Positions 12,301-22,985 of a DNA stretch of 64,000 nt are shown piece after piece; the first letter of the stretch is position 1, and each line of letters starts with the position of its first letter. Origin of the DNA: Asparagopsis taxiformis (taxonomy: Eukaryota > Rhodophyta > Florideophyceae > Bonnemaisoniales > Bonnemaisoniaceae); contig JALQPE010000420.1 in the NCBI GenBank assembly GCA_030407315.1, forward strand, positions 1 through 64,000, written 5' to 3'. The notes below the pieces were generated by a model. It was given only the letters and a program-made list of their open reading frames with translations. It made no database searches and was not told the origin of the DNA. The translations under genes were made by a program, and so were the position numbers.

Positions 12301-12626
12301 GTTTTCGCTGATATATTGTATACTGGATGTCGGGTCCTAGTATTCCGCCATATGTACTAGAGAAAGTGGATGTCGGGTCCTAGTATTCCGCCATATGTAC
12401 TAGAGAAAGTGGATGTCGGGTCCTAGTATTCCGCCATATGTACTAGAGAAAGTGGATGTCGGGCCCTAGTATTCCGCCATATGTACTAGAGAAAGTGGAC
12501 GTCCGCATCCAAAAAATTTTTATTTTTTTGGACGCGGACGTTCATTTGTTCTAGTAAATCTCGGGGCCGACTAGGACCCGTACTAGAGAGACTGGACGTC
12601 CGCGTCCACTTCCGAAAACACAGACG
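12301..12626 (+). repeat. Left arm of a 43-kb-spaced inverted repeat
   Basis: This 326-bp segment is the reverse complement of 55690-56318 apart from the number of 43-bp units (4 here, 11 there). Its outer edge reads GTTTTCGCTGATATATTG and its inner edge CCGAAAACACAGACG. It also holds a fold-back of GGACGTCCGCATCC-like sequence around an A/T-rich centre (about 12497-12545). Flanking bases show no target-site duplication. Confidence 0.75.
12328..12499 (+). repeat. 43-bp tandem repeat, 4 units
   Basis: Exact direct repeats with period 43 bp. Each unit contains CTAGTATTCCGCCATATG and TACTAGAGAAAGTGGA. There are no spacers between units. Confidence 0.9.
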
Positions 12627-13405
12627 AAGGCAGCTGTGTGAATAAATTTCTTGTACTATCTGCACGTCTAGCATGGATGTAGCAATATATGAATGCAGTA
12701 CGTGATTTGATAATGGCAGTGAAATTAATAAGGAATACGCCAATCCTGACATGACTGTCATCCCAGCCCAAAAGTTCTCTGTACAGCACACAATTTCCAT
12801 AGACGTATCCGAAGTATTGTGATTCCCATACGCCAGATCATCCACGCGAATTTAACGTCCAAAGCTTATGCAGGGAGTTGTCTTAAAACGAAGGAATAGA
12901 GGTGCCAGAACTTGTACTCGGCTAGATATGTGGATATGGTCTGAACACCCAAGGATGGGAAGTATTGACACATTTGCGCGTACCTTCTTGTGTGCTCACA
13001 GGTTTTTCATCGCTCGATTCATCATACTGGTAACAAATGAAATGCGTTTGGACTAGACCAGGCTGAAAAGCTGACCTTGGGAATCATTCCTGTAAAGATC
13101 ACCATGGGCTTCTAGACAAGATACTTTTCGATGCGCAGACAGTCAGTTTTTTTCGTAGAACATACTTGTGTACATCAGGCAGTGATACAGACATGCGTAC
13201 TTCAATATACGCAATGATTTGCATTCCTGACCCACGAATGTAACCAATTGGTGCTGACAATCGCCTTGAGTTGCTCCACAGTGCACGTGTAAGGGATCAG
13301 TCCTCTAGACCTCATGGTAAACACTAGATTCCTGTTCTTACAACACCATACCCCGACCAACCAATAAGATAATAACATTCCACAGAGACCAAAGCTCCCA
13401 ACTAC
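12627..13405. other. Intergenic, nothing recognised
   Basis: Only short random frames on both strands. No repeats, hairpins or recognisable protein similarity were noticed. Confidence 0.3.
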
Positions 13406-13720
13406 AAGGGAAGCTTACAGTAACCACTCCTACGAGGCTACTTACAGCTTTCCATATACCTTACACCACCTAGGAGACACTTGAGCAGGCTACTTACATG
13501 TTATGATACACTTACAACACCTGTCATGTGACTGCCACGGTTACTTACAAGATTAAATGGCTTTTTCAGCCACTTTCGCCCCACTTACAGGGTTACTTAC
13601 ACCCATACGCCCGTATGACAGGTAACTTACAACTGTAACTGACGGAAACCTCGTTTTTTCAATGACATTTCAACTGTAAGCTTATATGTAAGAAATATAA
13701 GCCTACACTGTAAGCCGCCC
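13406..13720 (+). repeat. CTTACA-motif cluster
   Basis: At least ten copies of CTTACA (often ACTTACA(A/G/C)), plus its complement TGTAAG at the right end, occur within about 310 bp with irregular spacing of 15-40 bp. The right edge is GC-rich (CCCTGCGGAGCCCGG). Irregularly spaced short motifs in both orientations are what transposase-binding subterminal repeats look like. Confidence 0.55.
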
Positions 13721-13962
13721 TGCGGAGCCCGGTCGCGCCCGGCTCCAGGTTTCCACGTGTCAGGGGTTCCTGCCAACCTCTTACACGTGTGACATTGCTG
13801 GACTCTTACACGTGGCCCTCCGTGTCACACTCTCCTCATGACCGTTTCCAGGTCCGCCACCACCAACAATATCTCCCATTCTCCTCTCCTATTGGTTGAT
13901 CTCCCGATACCTACTCCTCGTAGTCACCCTTCATTTTACCCCTCCTAGAGCTACCTCCTAGT

Positions 13963-13972
13963 CTATATAAAC
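13963..13972 (+). promoter_or_regulatory. TATA-like element
   Basis: CTATATAAAC follows a pyrimidine-rich tract and is followed about 30 bp on by a CT-rich stretch that would suit a start site. No clear coding region follows for 4 kb, so any product would be non-coding or the match is chance. Confidence 0.25.
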
Positions 13973-14099
13973 TACCCTCCGCTCCCCACCTCAGGGATTC
14001 GGAGGCACCTTCGACCGGAACACCTTCTCCCAAGTTGTACCTTAACCCCCACAGCACGAGTGATGGGGACGGCCACTCTGCGGATCGAATGCTACTGTG

Positions 14100-14780
14100 A
14101 AAGTGCAAACCAGGTTGTGTCTGGCTAGGCACACCACGCAAATACCCCGATACTCACACAGCCCAACTGCCATCACTGCTGGTAGACCACACTGTATTCA
14201 CAGCATGAGCAAAAATGGCTATTTTTCCAGCCCAGATTTTAGTTCGTACAGTGGTGAAAAACCAGGCCACGTCGCTGGTTAAATCGATCCCCAACCTCTG
14301 GATAAGCGCCATCGAATATTTTAGTAAATTTGCTGGTGAAATTCCAGTGCTTGTACAGTACGAGTGGCCTGGTTGAAAACCAGTGGTTTGGATGGTTTGA
14401 CCAGGGGGTACTGGTTTGCACCAGGCCACGGCGGTGGGTCGGACAGTGGTTATGATCCAGCGTACTGTGCTGGTTAATTTCAGGAGGTGATCTGGATTTT
14501 GACCAGCCAATGAAGTGGAGTATACCAGTTTTGGTGATGGAATATGACCAGAGGGTAGGCTGGTTGTTGGCACAATGAGTGCTGGTTGGAAACCAGCCTA
14601 CCCACTGGATTTCAACCAGACCCGACACTGGTTTGAAGCAGTCGAAAGACTGGAATAATTCCATCGTCTGAAGTAGATTCTACCAATGTATACACAGGTT
14701 TTTTCCATCATATTGTATGGATTTTTGTTGTAGTGTAATGGATGCAAACCAGCAGTATAGATGGATTGTAGTACTGATTT
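14100..14780. repeat. CTGGT/ACCAG motif cluster
   Basis: About eighteen copies of CTGGT or ACCAG occur, several as palindromes such as CTGGTTGAAAACCAG and CTGGTTGGAAACCAG. The same motif is dense at 20330-20730 and again at 31230-31630 in the second duplication copy, and sparse between. Confidence 0.55.
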
Positions 14781-15550
14781 GACTGGTAAAGTACCATCAA
14801 AGAAGGTGGTTGAAGGGCTGGAAGGACGGGAAATTTACCACCGGACGGGATGGAATGGATAGGGTGGGACGCTGGCTTTCGGCGGGTGGGAGACGCCACT
14901 ATTCTAATCATAGGATCTAGGATGGGAAGTGTACGACAGATAAGAACTGAGCATATGACAGATTGGTCATGTCGACCAGAATTACATCTTCTTCCTGGTA
15001 GGGAAGGGGACTGCAAGTTTATTCTGAAGAGCGCTGAATTAAAGTATTGATAGTACTACCATTTCTACTCTACAAAACTGCTATCTATGTACTGTGAGCT
15101 GTAGAAAACTAAAGCCTATTTCCTATTTCGGAGTAGAGACGAAATAAAGTATGGATATGATGAATAGAGGAAAAAGTTAGAAATTGAAATGAACCCATAG
15201 CGGCTGAAGAGAAGGTGAAAATACGTACCGAAGGGGGAGCGGGAGGGGAGAATGAGAAGAAAGAACCGAATTATGGGAGAGAGAAAGTCTGTTAGTATTT
15301 GTTGCAGCGTCTTGGTCAGAGTAGAGATGGAGAACTTACATGGTTACATGGGAAGGGGGAGGGAATTAAGAAAGCAGAAGGAGATCCCCAATAGGGGAAA
15401 AACCTGGGTGATAACGAGAGAGAGTGACGAGAAGAGTGGAAAAGAGTGACGGTAGGCGCTTAAATGTCGACAGAAGGTGCCCGTGGCGGTCAGAAACGAC
15501 GCTTGGCACGACGCTTGGCGAAACTAAAGCGCGCACTTTTTTCTATTTCA
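14781..15550. other. Purine-rich intergenic DNA
   Basis: No gene. 15170-15450 is strongly purine-rich on the plus strand (runs such as GGGGGAGCGGGAGGGGAGAA). Confidence 0.35.
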
Positions 15551-15553
15551 AAA

Positions 15554-16800
15554 AATGGCGGACAATTGTGCCGGCACAATTGTCCGCCACGTGCGGCCGC
15601 ACAGCAAATGAAGACGTCCAAGATGGTCACAAATCTTACAGCGCACCATGCGCCGTGAGTACAGTAAAAGAACAAAGATGTTCAGAGAATGAGAATGAAA
15701 TCAGAAGGATGAAGTCGAAAGAACGCGGTATGGAATATGCATATTCCATACTTGTGGCACTAGTGGTTAAAAAGCACAAAAAGATATTAGAGTGTAAGTA
15801 CGTATAGATGGAACGAGTTATTATCAGGGAGCAGAGCAGAAAAGACTTTCACGTAAAGATTTAATGTTTTGATGTTGTGTGAGGTGGGAAAGTAGAGAAG
15901 GGCACATATATTGTTAGCAATATATAAATTTATATGAACAATATTGTACCGAGTAGTAATAGAAAGCTAGCCTGCCCTCGGAGGGTGTCTATTTCCTCTA
16001 GTGGTGATAGAAAAAGGTCCGCCATCGAGGAAAGATGGACCACCATGTGTAATAGAACGAGTAGAAAAGTTGATGGAGCATATATGCTCTCACCCACAAC
16101 TGTACTCCTGAACTATAGTTCAGGAGCACAGTTGTGGATGAGACAGACCTTTCAAACACCAGCGGTAAGAGGCCGAAACCAGCTTCCCATGAGCTTCTGT
16201 ACCTCGCATTCTCCAGATTCATACTTTGAGACAGGATAGACTAGCGCACATGGATGTAGAGGATATGAAACGGTATCGGAAGCAGTAGTCTGATCGGTTC
16301 TCTGTTCCCGAAGAAATACTTCCAGGACTATCCAGAGTGTAGGATAAGATGACATGGAAAGAACACGAGTCGATCAACTCCTGTTCTTTCCATGTCTTCG
16401 AAGACAGAAACCGGCAGCACGCCTGAAGGGCAGAACCCTTTGTGACCTCCTCAGGTTTAGAGCAATCACGGAAAGCAGAAGTACGGGAGGTGCCGGATGT
16501 TTAACCATCCGGTACCTCCAGTACCAATTGGTCAGAAGAGGTCCACCGGACGCCTTTGGCGAGATACCCGAGAATATTCTCAGGCAAATCTACTTCTCAT
16601 CCATATGGATGAGAAGCTACTTACTACTAGTAGTTTTGCTTGCACATTCGTAAACAGCTGTAGAACTGGAGAGCTTCACCGTCACCGACGAGTAGTGGTT
16701 GTATAGGGAGAAGAAGCACGGGTGGAAGGATGTGCAAAGATGATTGAGAAATGGGTCAACGATAGTGCACCATGGTGCACTATCGTTGACCCACTTCACT
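15554..16800. repeat. Run of unrelated palindromes
   Basis: Perfect or near-perfect palindromes, each with its own sequence: 15554-15586 (32 nt around GTGCCGGCAC), 15725-15748 (24 nt around ATGCAT), about 16096-16137 (arms ACAACTGT.CTCCTGAACT), 16352-16396 (arms CATGGAAAGAACA), 16484-16527 (arms GTAC.GGAGGT.CCGGATG), 16592-16615 (CTTCTCATCC around ATAT) and 16754-16793 (40 nt around CACCATGGTG). No protein frame spans them. Confidence 0.7.
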
Positions 16801-16904
16801 AGAAAACCAAGATACCATATTGGATACTGGTTCACTTGAGACACACGCTTGTCCAGGAAGACGAAGAGAGGGGCAATACACCGTTCGGAACCTCCTGACG
16901 CCGT

Positions 16905-17985
16905 TTTTTCATACTCGACTTAGTCGAGCAAAACTCAATCTGGGTAGCAAACTAGTCCGGATTGAGTTTTGCTCGACCAGTTCCAGTATGCCAAATATTT
17001 GGCCCCTCCGCAGATTTCGCTTTAGTCTACGAACACGCCGGTAATTACAATGTAATTGAAGTAATTGTAATTACATTTTTTGGAGCATACTAGATTCTCG
17101 AGACCGACTCGCTGGCGAGATAATTACTTTCCGTAATTAGTACTTGAAATTGCCACTCAATTGCAATTACTTCAATTACAATGTAATTACCACCATATTC
17201 AGAAACTAGAGCAAATTTCATGGGAGGGTCAAAAAATTTGTCATACCGGAATTGGTCGAGCAAAACTCAATCCGGCCTAGTCCGTTTCCCGGATTGAGTT
17301 TTACTCGACCAATTCCGGTATGACAAATTTTTTTAACCCCCCTGTAGATTTCACTCTAGTTTCCGAATATGCTGGTAATTACAATGTAATTGAAGTAATT
17401 GCAATTACATTTGTTGGAGCACACTTGATTCTCGAGACCGACTCGCTGGCGAGATAATTACTTTCCGTAATTGGTAGTTGAAATTGGCACTGAATTGCAA
17501 TTACTTCAATTACAATGTAATTACCACCATATTCAGAAACTAGAGCAAATTTCATGGGAGGGTCAAAAAATTTGTCATACCGGATTTGGTCGAGTAAAAC
17601 TCAATCCGGGAAACGGACTAGGCCGGATTGAGTTTTGCTCGACCAATTCCGGTATGACAAATTTTTTGAGCCCCCCATGGAATTCATTCTAGTTTCTAAA
17701 TATTGTGGTAATTACATTGTAATTGAAGTAATTGCAATTCAGTGTCAATTTCAACTACTAATTACGGAAAGTAATTATCTCGCCAGCGAGTCGGTCTCGA
17801 GAATCTAGTATGCTCCAAAAAATGTAATTACAATTACTTCAATTACATTGTAATTACCAGCATATTCGTAAACTAGAGTGAAATCTACAGGGGGGTCAAA
17901 AAATTTGTCATACCGGATTTGGTCGAGTAAAACTCAATCTGGAAAGCAAGCAACGCCGGATTGAGTGTTGCCAAACTAGTCTTTG
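16905..17985. repeat. Fold-back array of GTAATTAC and CGGATTGAG modules
   Basis: Two module types alternate. One is AT-rich (GGTAATTACAATGTAATTG, then CTCGAGACCGACTCGC) at about 17041-17200 and 17375-17525 (plus) and 17700-17870 (minus). The other is a hairpin (GTCATACCGGAATTGG ... GAGTTTTGCTCGACC) at about 16915, 17250-17335, 17570-17660 and 17905. The whole block is close to self-complementary, like a fold-back element, and ends just before the gene at 18052. Confidence 0.65.
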
Positions 17986-18051
17986 GGCTGTAACGTCCAT
18001 CCATAGTCACCCACAACATGTCTACTAGTCCTCCAGCTTCACCCGCTTTGG

Positions 18052-19742
18052 ATGCGACGCCTATGCTCTTTGCCCCTCTCCACACCATACAATTCCCTCA
18101 TGCCTCCTCCCAACGAAAACAACGACCTGCTCTGCGAAATAGAAGAGATGTACTCCGCACTTCTTCAACGGTTTCTCGCTCCTATCCATGATGGCTTGGC
18201 CGCTTTGCGCTATCTCGCTTCAATTCTAGAGGGTACCAACACGCGTGGCGTTTCATGCCGGGACCGCGGTCCCGACATGCACATTGCTTGCCAGGTCGTG
18301 AACAGCATTTTCACCAACAAAGCCACCGTCTCCCGCTTTGTAGCTCACTGCACCATAAAGGAATTGGCGAGGACTGGCACTCCGTTCGAAAACTCCTCTG
18401 CAAACCCTTCTCAACCTTCCAATTCATGTCCAGCTCTGCTCCTCGCCGCGTTGTCCTTCTCCCAATTCTCTTCCGCCCCTTCAGACATCACACAGTCCAA
18501 GCGGTCCCTCATCACCAGCCCTGTCGGGAAGAAACACGTCTACCTTCAGCGGTCCATCGCCGGCTCTGCTTTCTTGTCGATGGCCAATGACCATATCGTT
18601 AGGTGGAAGGATTCAACCATGCGCAAGGCAGGACTAGCAGACCCTGGAGAAGAAGATGACCTTAAAATGTCGACAGAACTCCGCAGCTATCCACTTCGAA
18701 ACGCGACTGTTGTGCCTCTGAACAAGCCCGCCTGGGTGCGCCTCCCAACTCAAGCTCTTCGCGAAGCATTTGCTCTCGCGATGCCTACCGACGAAGACAA
18801 CTCTTCGTGCCCCCTTCAAAGCGGAAAAGACTATCTACCGACTCCGACATGGAATCCATTCCAGCTCCCTCACTCTCGTCCCCCACTTTCAGAAATTCCG
18901 GTCTCGCTCCCGCCGACACTGCACCAGTTCTAATCGCTACTTCCGCGCTGCGTGCACTCACAAAGTTCTTCAACAACGCCAGAAAGACTGTGAAACTGGA
19001 GCTCCTCAAATCGTCCTTCTTTCTTCTCCACCAAGACTTCGGCGCCGCTCTCCTCGAAAATCCTGCGAGCAGAAACCATGGCTCGTTCATGACTGGAAGC
19101 AATGAGCTCCCCATTCGTCCTCCCGATTCCATTCCGACCACAACGAGAGCGTACGGAAACAGCGCCGAAGCACACAAAGTTTATGAAGAAAACGACAAAA
19201 TCTTCAACGCTTTCACACTCGGCTGTGAGGAGCTCATGGTTCAGCTCACCTATACTGTTTCCGTCACAGACACAGATGCTGTCTCCTCATCCCCCAGTAC
19301 CTCAAAGCAGAGAAAAGCGGTGATAAAATTCTCCTTCCTCACTACCGCCATGATTCTTCTCAGCAGTCTCACTCAGTGCAATCAACGTCACATTCTCTGT
19401 TACAGCACGCAAAGTATTCTCGCCGCTTACAAAATTGCTCTATGTTTGAAGTCCCTCTTCTGCACAATGCTCAATGCAGAAGATTATGCAGAAGATGGCT
19501 TCCCATGTGCTGGACATCACGGCTGCCTCGACATTCGCGACTACATCCCGGGTGGCGAGCTACTCTCCAGTTTGATTCGGAAGAAGAGGAACGTATCTGC
19601 CCATGAATATGAGACCATCAAATTTGATGAATCTGACCTTCACTCTCCGGCGTCTGAGGACCCCAATCCTTCCTGCAACGCCACAGAAGATTTGCAACCT
19701 CTCTACGAAGATGAACAGCTTGTAATATCCCTCGTAAAGTGA
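18052..19742 (+). CDS. Unknown protein with internal Lys/Arg cluster (one frame break)
   Basis: I do not recognise a family. The first part (ATGs at 18052 or 18100) encodes about 250 residues with a helical, Leu-rich start. The second part contains PPSKRKR, a plausible nuclear localisation signal, followed by a Ser/Pro linker and a domain with a Cys/His pair (PCAGHHGCLDI) and an acidic C-terminus. The two parts lie in different frames. One added C in the CCCCC run 18810-18814 joins them as DNSSCPPSKRKRLSTDSD, which reads naturally. The break coincides with the left border of the 10.9-kb duplication. The downstream genes lie on the other strand, so it may be the partner gene of the Tnp2-like transposase. 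Role unknown. Confidence 0.5.
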
Positions 19743-21208
19743 GTCTTGCCCCATACCTAGAGCTAGCTACTTCAAACCCTGCCGTAAAACTTTATGTTTG
19801 TTGTCACCTTCATACTTAGTAAGTGCCCATTTTACTGCTTTCACCTCCTTCCTTCTACTAGCACCTTTCTACATCCTCCTATAAGAGATCTGGTGCATGC
19901 GAGCGGGCATATTGGTCGTTCAAAATCTATCTTGGTAACTGGAAGAATTGCGTTTGTACGGATCCGTATGCATACGCGGTGGAAGTAGTGGAATGCCAAT
20001 CTGCATATATGCAGATTGTGACCGCGATACAAAACCATTTCCTGACCTACTGTACAACGTCAATCGCTCCACTCTTCATTGTAATTCCCGTGTTCACTCC
20101 GACCCCACCGCCCAATTCACCTCCCTTCCAGGACTACAATACTATACTACCTATCAATTATTTCCTAGCTTTCTACCTTCTAACCTACCTCAACATAGGA
20201 AATTTCCCTCCTTCATGGCAGCCCCAGAATATATTCCAAGAAACAATTTCATAGATGCACCTAGCCTACAAGCAGCTCACCCCAAGACATTGCTCATGCG
20301 TAAGTTAATTTACACCATGTCCCACACTACACCTACTGTAATGGAACCACCAGAACCAGCGAAACCAGCCTCCCGAACTAGTCCATGCACTGGTTTCAAC
20401 CACCCTCCGTACTGTATCCGTCGCTGGTTTGCCATTCCCGTCATTCCATAGCCAAAATTAATAATTTCAATGGTTTTATCCCACCCCCCGCTGGCCGTCA
20501 GCGAATGGACGGGCGCAAATCTAAAACCATCAAAAAAATCATACCCAACTACAGTACAGAACCAGCCTTTCAGCCTGACCTGACCAATGCTTTCCTCTGG
20601 TTTTTTTCCATCCCATTTCTCTACTGTATCCAGCCACGTCGCGTGGTTTTTTTCCAATAAAATTTATAAATTTTGCTCTGGCCGGCTATTCCATCCAAAT
20701 CTACTGGTTCAAACCAGTGAAATCAATGGTTTTCTCAAAAATTGCTCATGCTGTGTTTGTAAACGCGCGGCATTGGCGCCGGAAGAATAACCCTAACTAC
20801 AGCCTCAAGTTCCGAGAGGTAGACATATCTTGTTTTACTACCAATAGCAGGTTGAGAAATGTACTATCATCGAAAATACGTTTATCCAACTCAGGCCTCT
20901 GATACGTCGATTTCATTCAAATATTTCAATTACATTTACCATATCGGTGCAATTTATCTTTGTAAACTAATTTGATCATCGATAGCCAATCGGACTCACA
21001 CAGAAATCGGAACATTGGCAGTGTATCCTTACAGTCATATCTGAAGTGTACACCACTCACCATAAAAGTGGTTCGTCACTTGTTATAAATATAATTCTTC
21101 ATAGAGTAATGCCCCAATGGTGCAAGGGTATCGAATAACTTGATACAGAAGTATGATATCGATTAGTATCGTCATTGTCACCCGGACTTCTACTCCGTGC
21201 GTGAAATA
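19743..21208. other. Non-coding spacer with a CTGGT/ACCAG cluster
   Basis: No gene. 20330-20730 is dense in ACCAG/CTGGT, including ACTGGTTCAAACCAGT (about 20702-20717), matching the cluster at 14100-14780. About 20730-21200 is AT-rich with nothing recognised. Confidence 0.5.
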
Positions 21209-22368
21209 TCAGCGTGACACAGTTACTTCATTCCCTCTTTTTCTATTCTTTTTCAAAAATACTGTTCTGTTCCGCTCGAAACGTGCGTTTTTGGTGTCCA
21301 CCGAAGCTTTTCGAAACGCAGAAGCGAATAGGACGTCCACAGTGCATCCCTGCATATTCTTCGAGTCTGGCGGACTAGTTTCAGTTGCAAATCGACTTGG
21401 GATAGCTGACCAATGTTCGAACGCCGGGTTATTTACGTCTCCGAAGCCCTGCGCAATCGAAACGTACTTCATCATGATTCCTTCCTGACAACCTGGAATG
21501 ACCTTGTTCTCGACTACAACTTTTGTGCACACATTTACCTTCGCCTTCATCAAGCCCTTCATCATCATGAACTTCATGACCGTACAGACGTGGTCAGCAA
21601 TAGAAACTTCTATCACGTCATGAGTCTTTTCGTTCAGCTTCTGCGATATTCGCATCACTTCAAGAGGATGAAACATTCACGGGTTCCAGGTGGTCGGATG
21701 AAATCAACGCTAATGCTCCTCAGTCCCCATCGATCAGCAACTGTCGGTTTGTTTTCCACAATCGACTGCAAAGCGCTGATACGATGACCTCAATCAATGC
21801 ACTGCAGTTCCTTCCGTCCGTCTGACCCTATTGTTTCACAGATGGTCATTCGGGTGCCAGTTTCCAGAAACCCCTCGGTCGATATTTTTCTGACCAGATC
21901 GCGCACTCTGGCCTCCTGCACAAGTCGAGAAGTTGATTCCAGTTTGGCAACATCTAGCGGATTGATCATTTTAGGTTCAGTTCTGCATTCGACAATGTTG
22001 ATGTCAATCCCCATCACAGACTCTTCTGATGCTTCCATGCCAGCAGGACTCCCCTCGCCTTCACGGACGTTAGACCTCTCCCTGTTTTTCGATTTCACCG
22101 TCCCAGGAGTAGATGGAAAGCGTAGAGTGTTTTTCCCAGATGGTGATATATCGCCACGGGTTTTTGCTGCCTCTATCATGGCAGTGTCTCCTCCCTGAAT
22201 GGGTTTCTGGCTATCTGCCGTCTCCCTTCCCGCAGCAGACGGAGCCCCTCCATCAGCAGAACCTCCGGAGGGTGTTTTATCACCGCCTACCGTCGTTGCA
22301 AGTCTCTCTGCAACGCTTTCGACGGTATCCTTTGGTTCCGCAGCGCGCTCAGTGTCGCTTCCGGGCAT
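21209..22368 (-). pseudogene. ParB-like domain protein, broken
   Basis: The N-terminal half is low-complexity and acidic (ATG at 22368). A segment then follows the ParB/Srx nuclease-like pattern: VRDLVRKISTEGFLETGTRM followed by KELQCID and, after a TGA at 21790-21792, GHRISALQSIVE. The family signature is a short motif after the first helix, then a D-G-x-R-x-x-A-L-like box. The frame continues past the TGA to about 21680. It then shifts (one added A after CGTGAA restores TREMFHPLEVMRIS) and runs to 21209. The gene lies directly downstream of the Tnp2-like transposase on the same strand, so it may be a second gene of that element. ParB-like domains in eukaryotes are uncommon, so a weak chance match is possible. 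Confidence 0.4.
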
Positions 22369-22985
22369 TGCAAAGATTTGGACGCGTAGAGAAGTCGTTC
22401 AGGATAACAAAGATACCTTTTCTCTCCGACTCGTGTAGTCACACGATCAAGAAATATTTCTCTCTCAAGGTGGTATTTGGCGGGAAACGATCTCCCTACA
22501 CGTCTAAACGTGAAATATCAGTTGTTGATTCACCTTCCACGCGCTCCAATTGTATTCGGCCATCTGTCATTCCTCGACGAAGGACTTCCCACACACAATT
22601 CCTTCGTTCCCAAAACCATCCCATTGCCATGAATCATAGTACTCCACTTGTCACTGGAGCCAAAAAAACTATACCGGGTATTATTTTCTACTTCATTGGC
22701 CAGGCCAGGTACCGGCCTTCCATTGGATGATGCGAACTCAACTTTTTGGAACTAGGAGTCCTGCAACTCGCGGCTCCATCTCTAGTACCAATGGCGTCAT
22801 ACGTACGTAAGTGCGTACGCTCTTCGCAAAAATACAATTATTTGCGCGCATGGAACAAAAGCCCACTCTATTCTTCAAACGACATGTACAACTTTTGTAT
22901 AGCATTTGTTGGAAGACTTGATCAGGATTGTTGCTAAATGAATTACGAAGGTTTACTGATGTATTAAACACTGTGCTGGAACACT

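Noticed and set aside
12328..12499. CRISPR-like direct repeats
   Set aside because: The 43-bp units are contiguous with no unique spacers, in a eukaryotic repeat arm.
1369..22368. Endogenous giant-virus DNA, suggested by methylase, SET and ParB-like genes
   Set aside because: No capsid, packaging ATPase, viral polymerase or D5-type primase-helicase. The genes sit with transposases and hairpin repeats.
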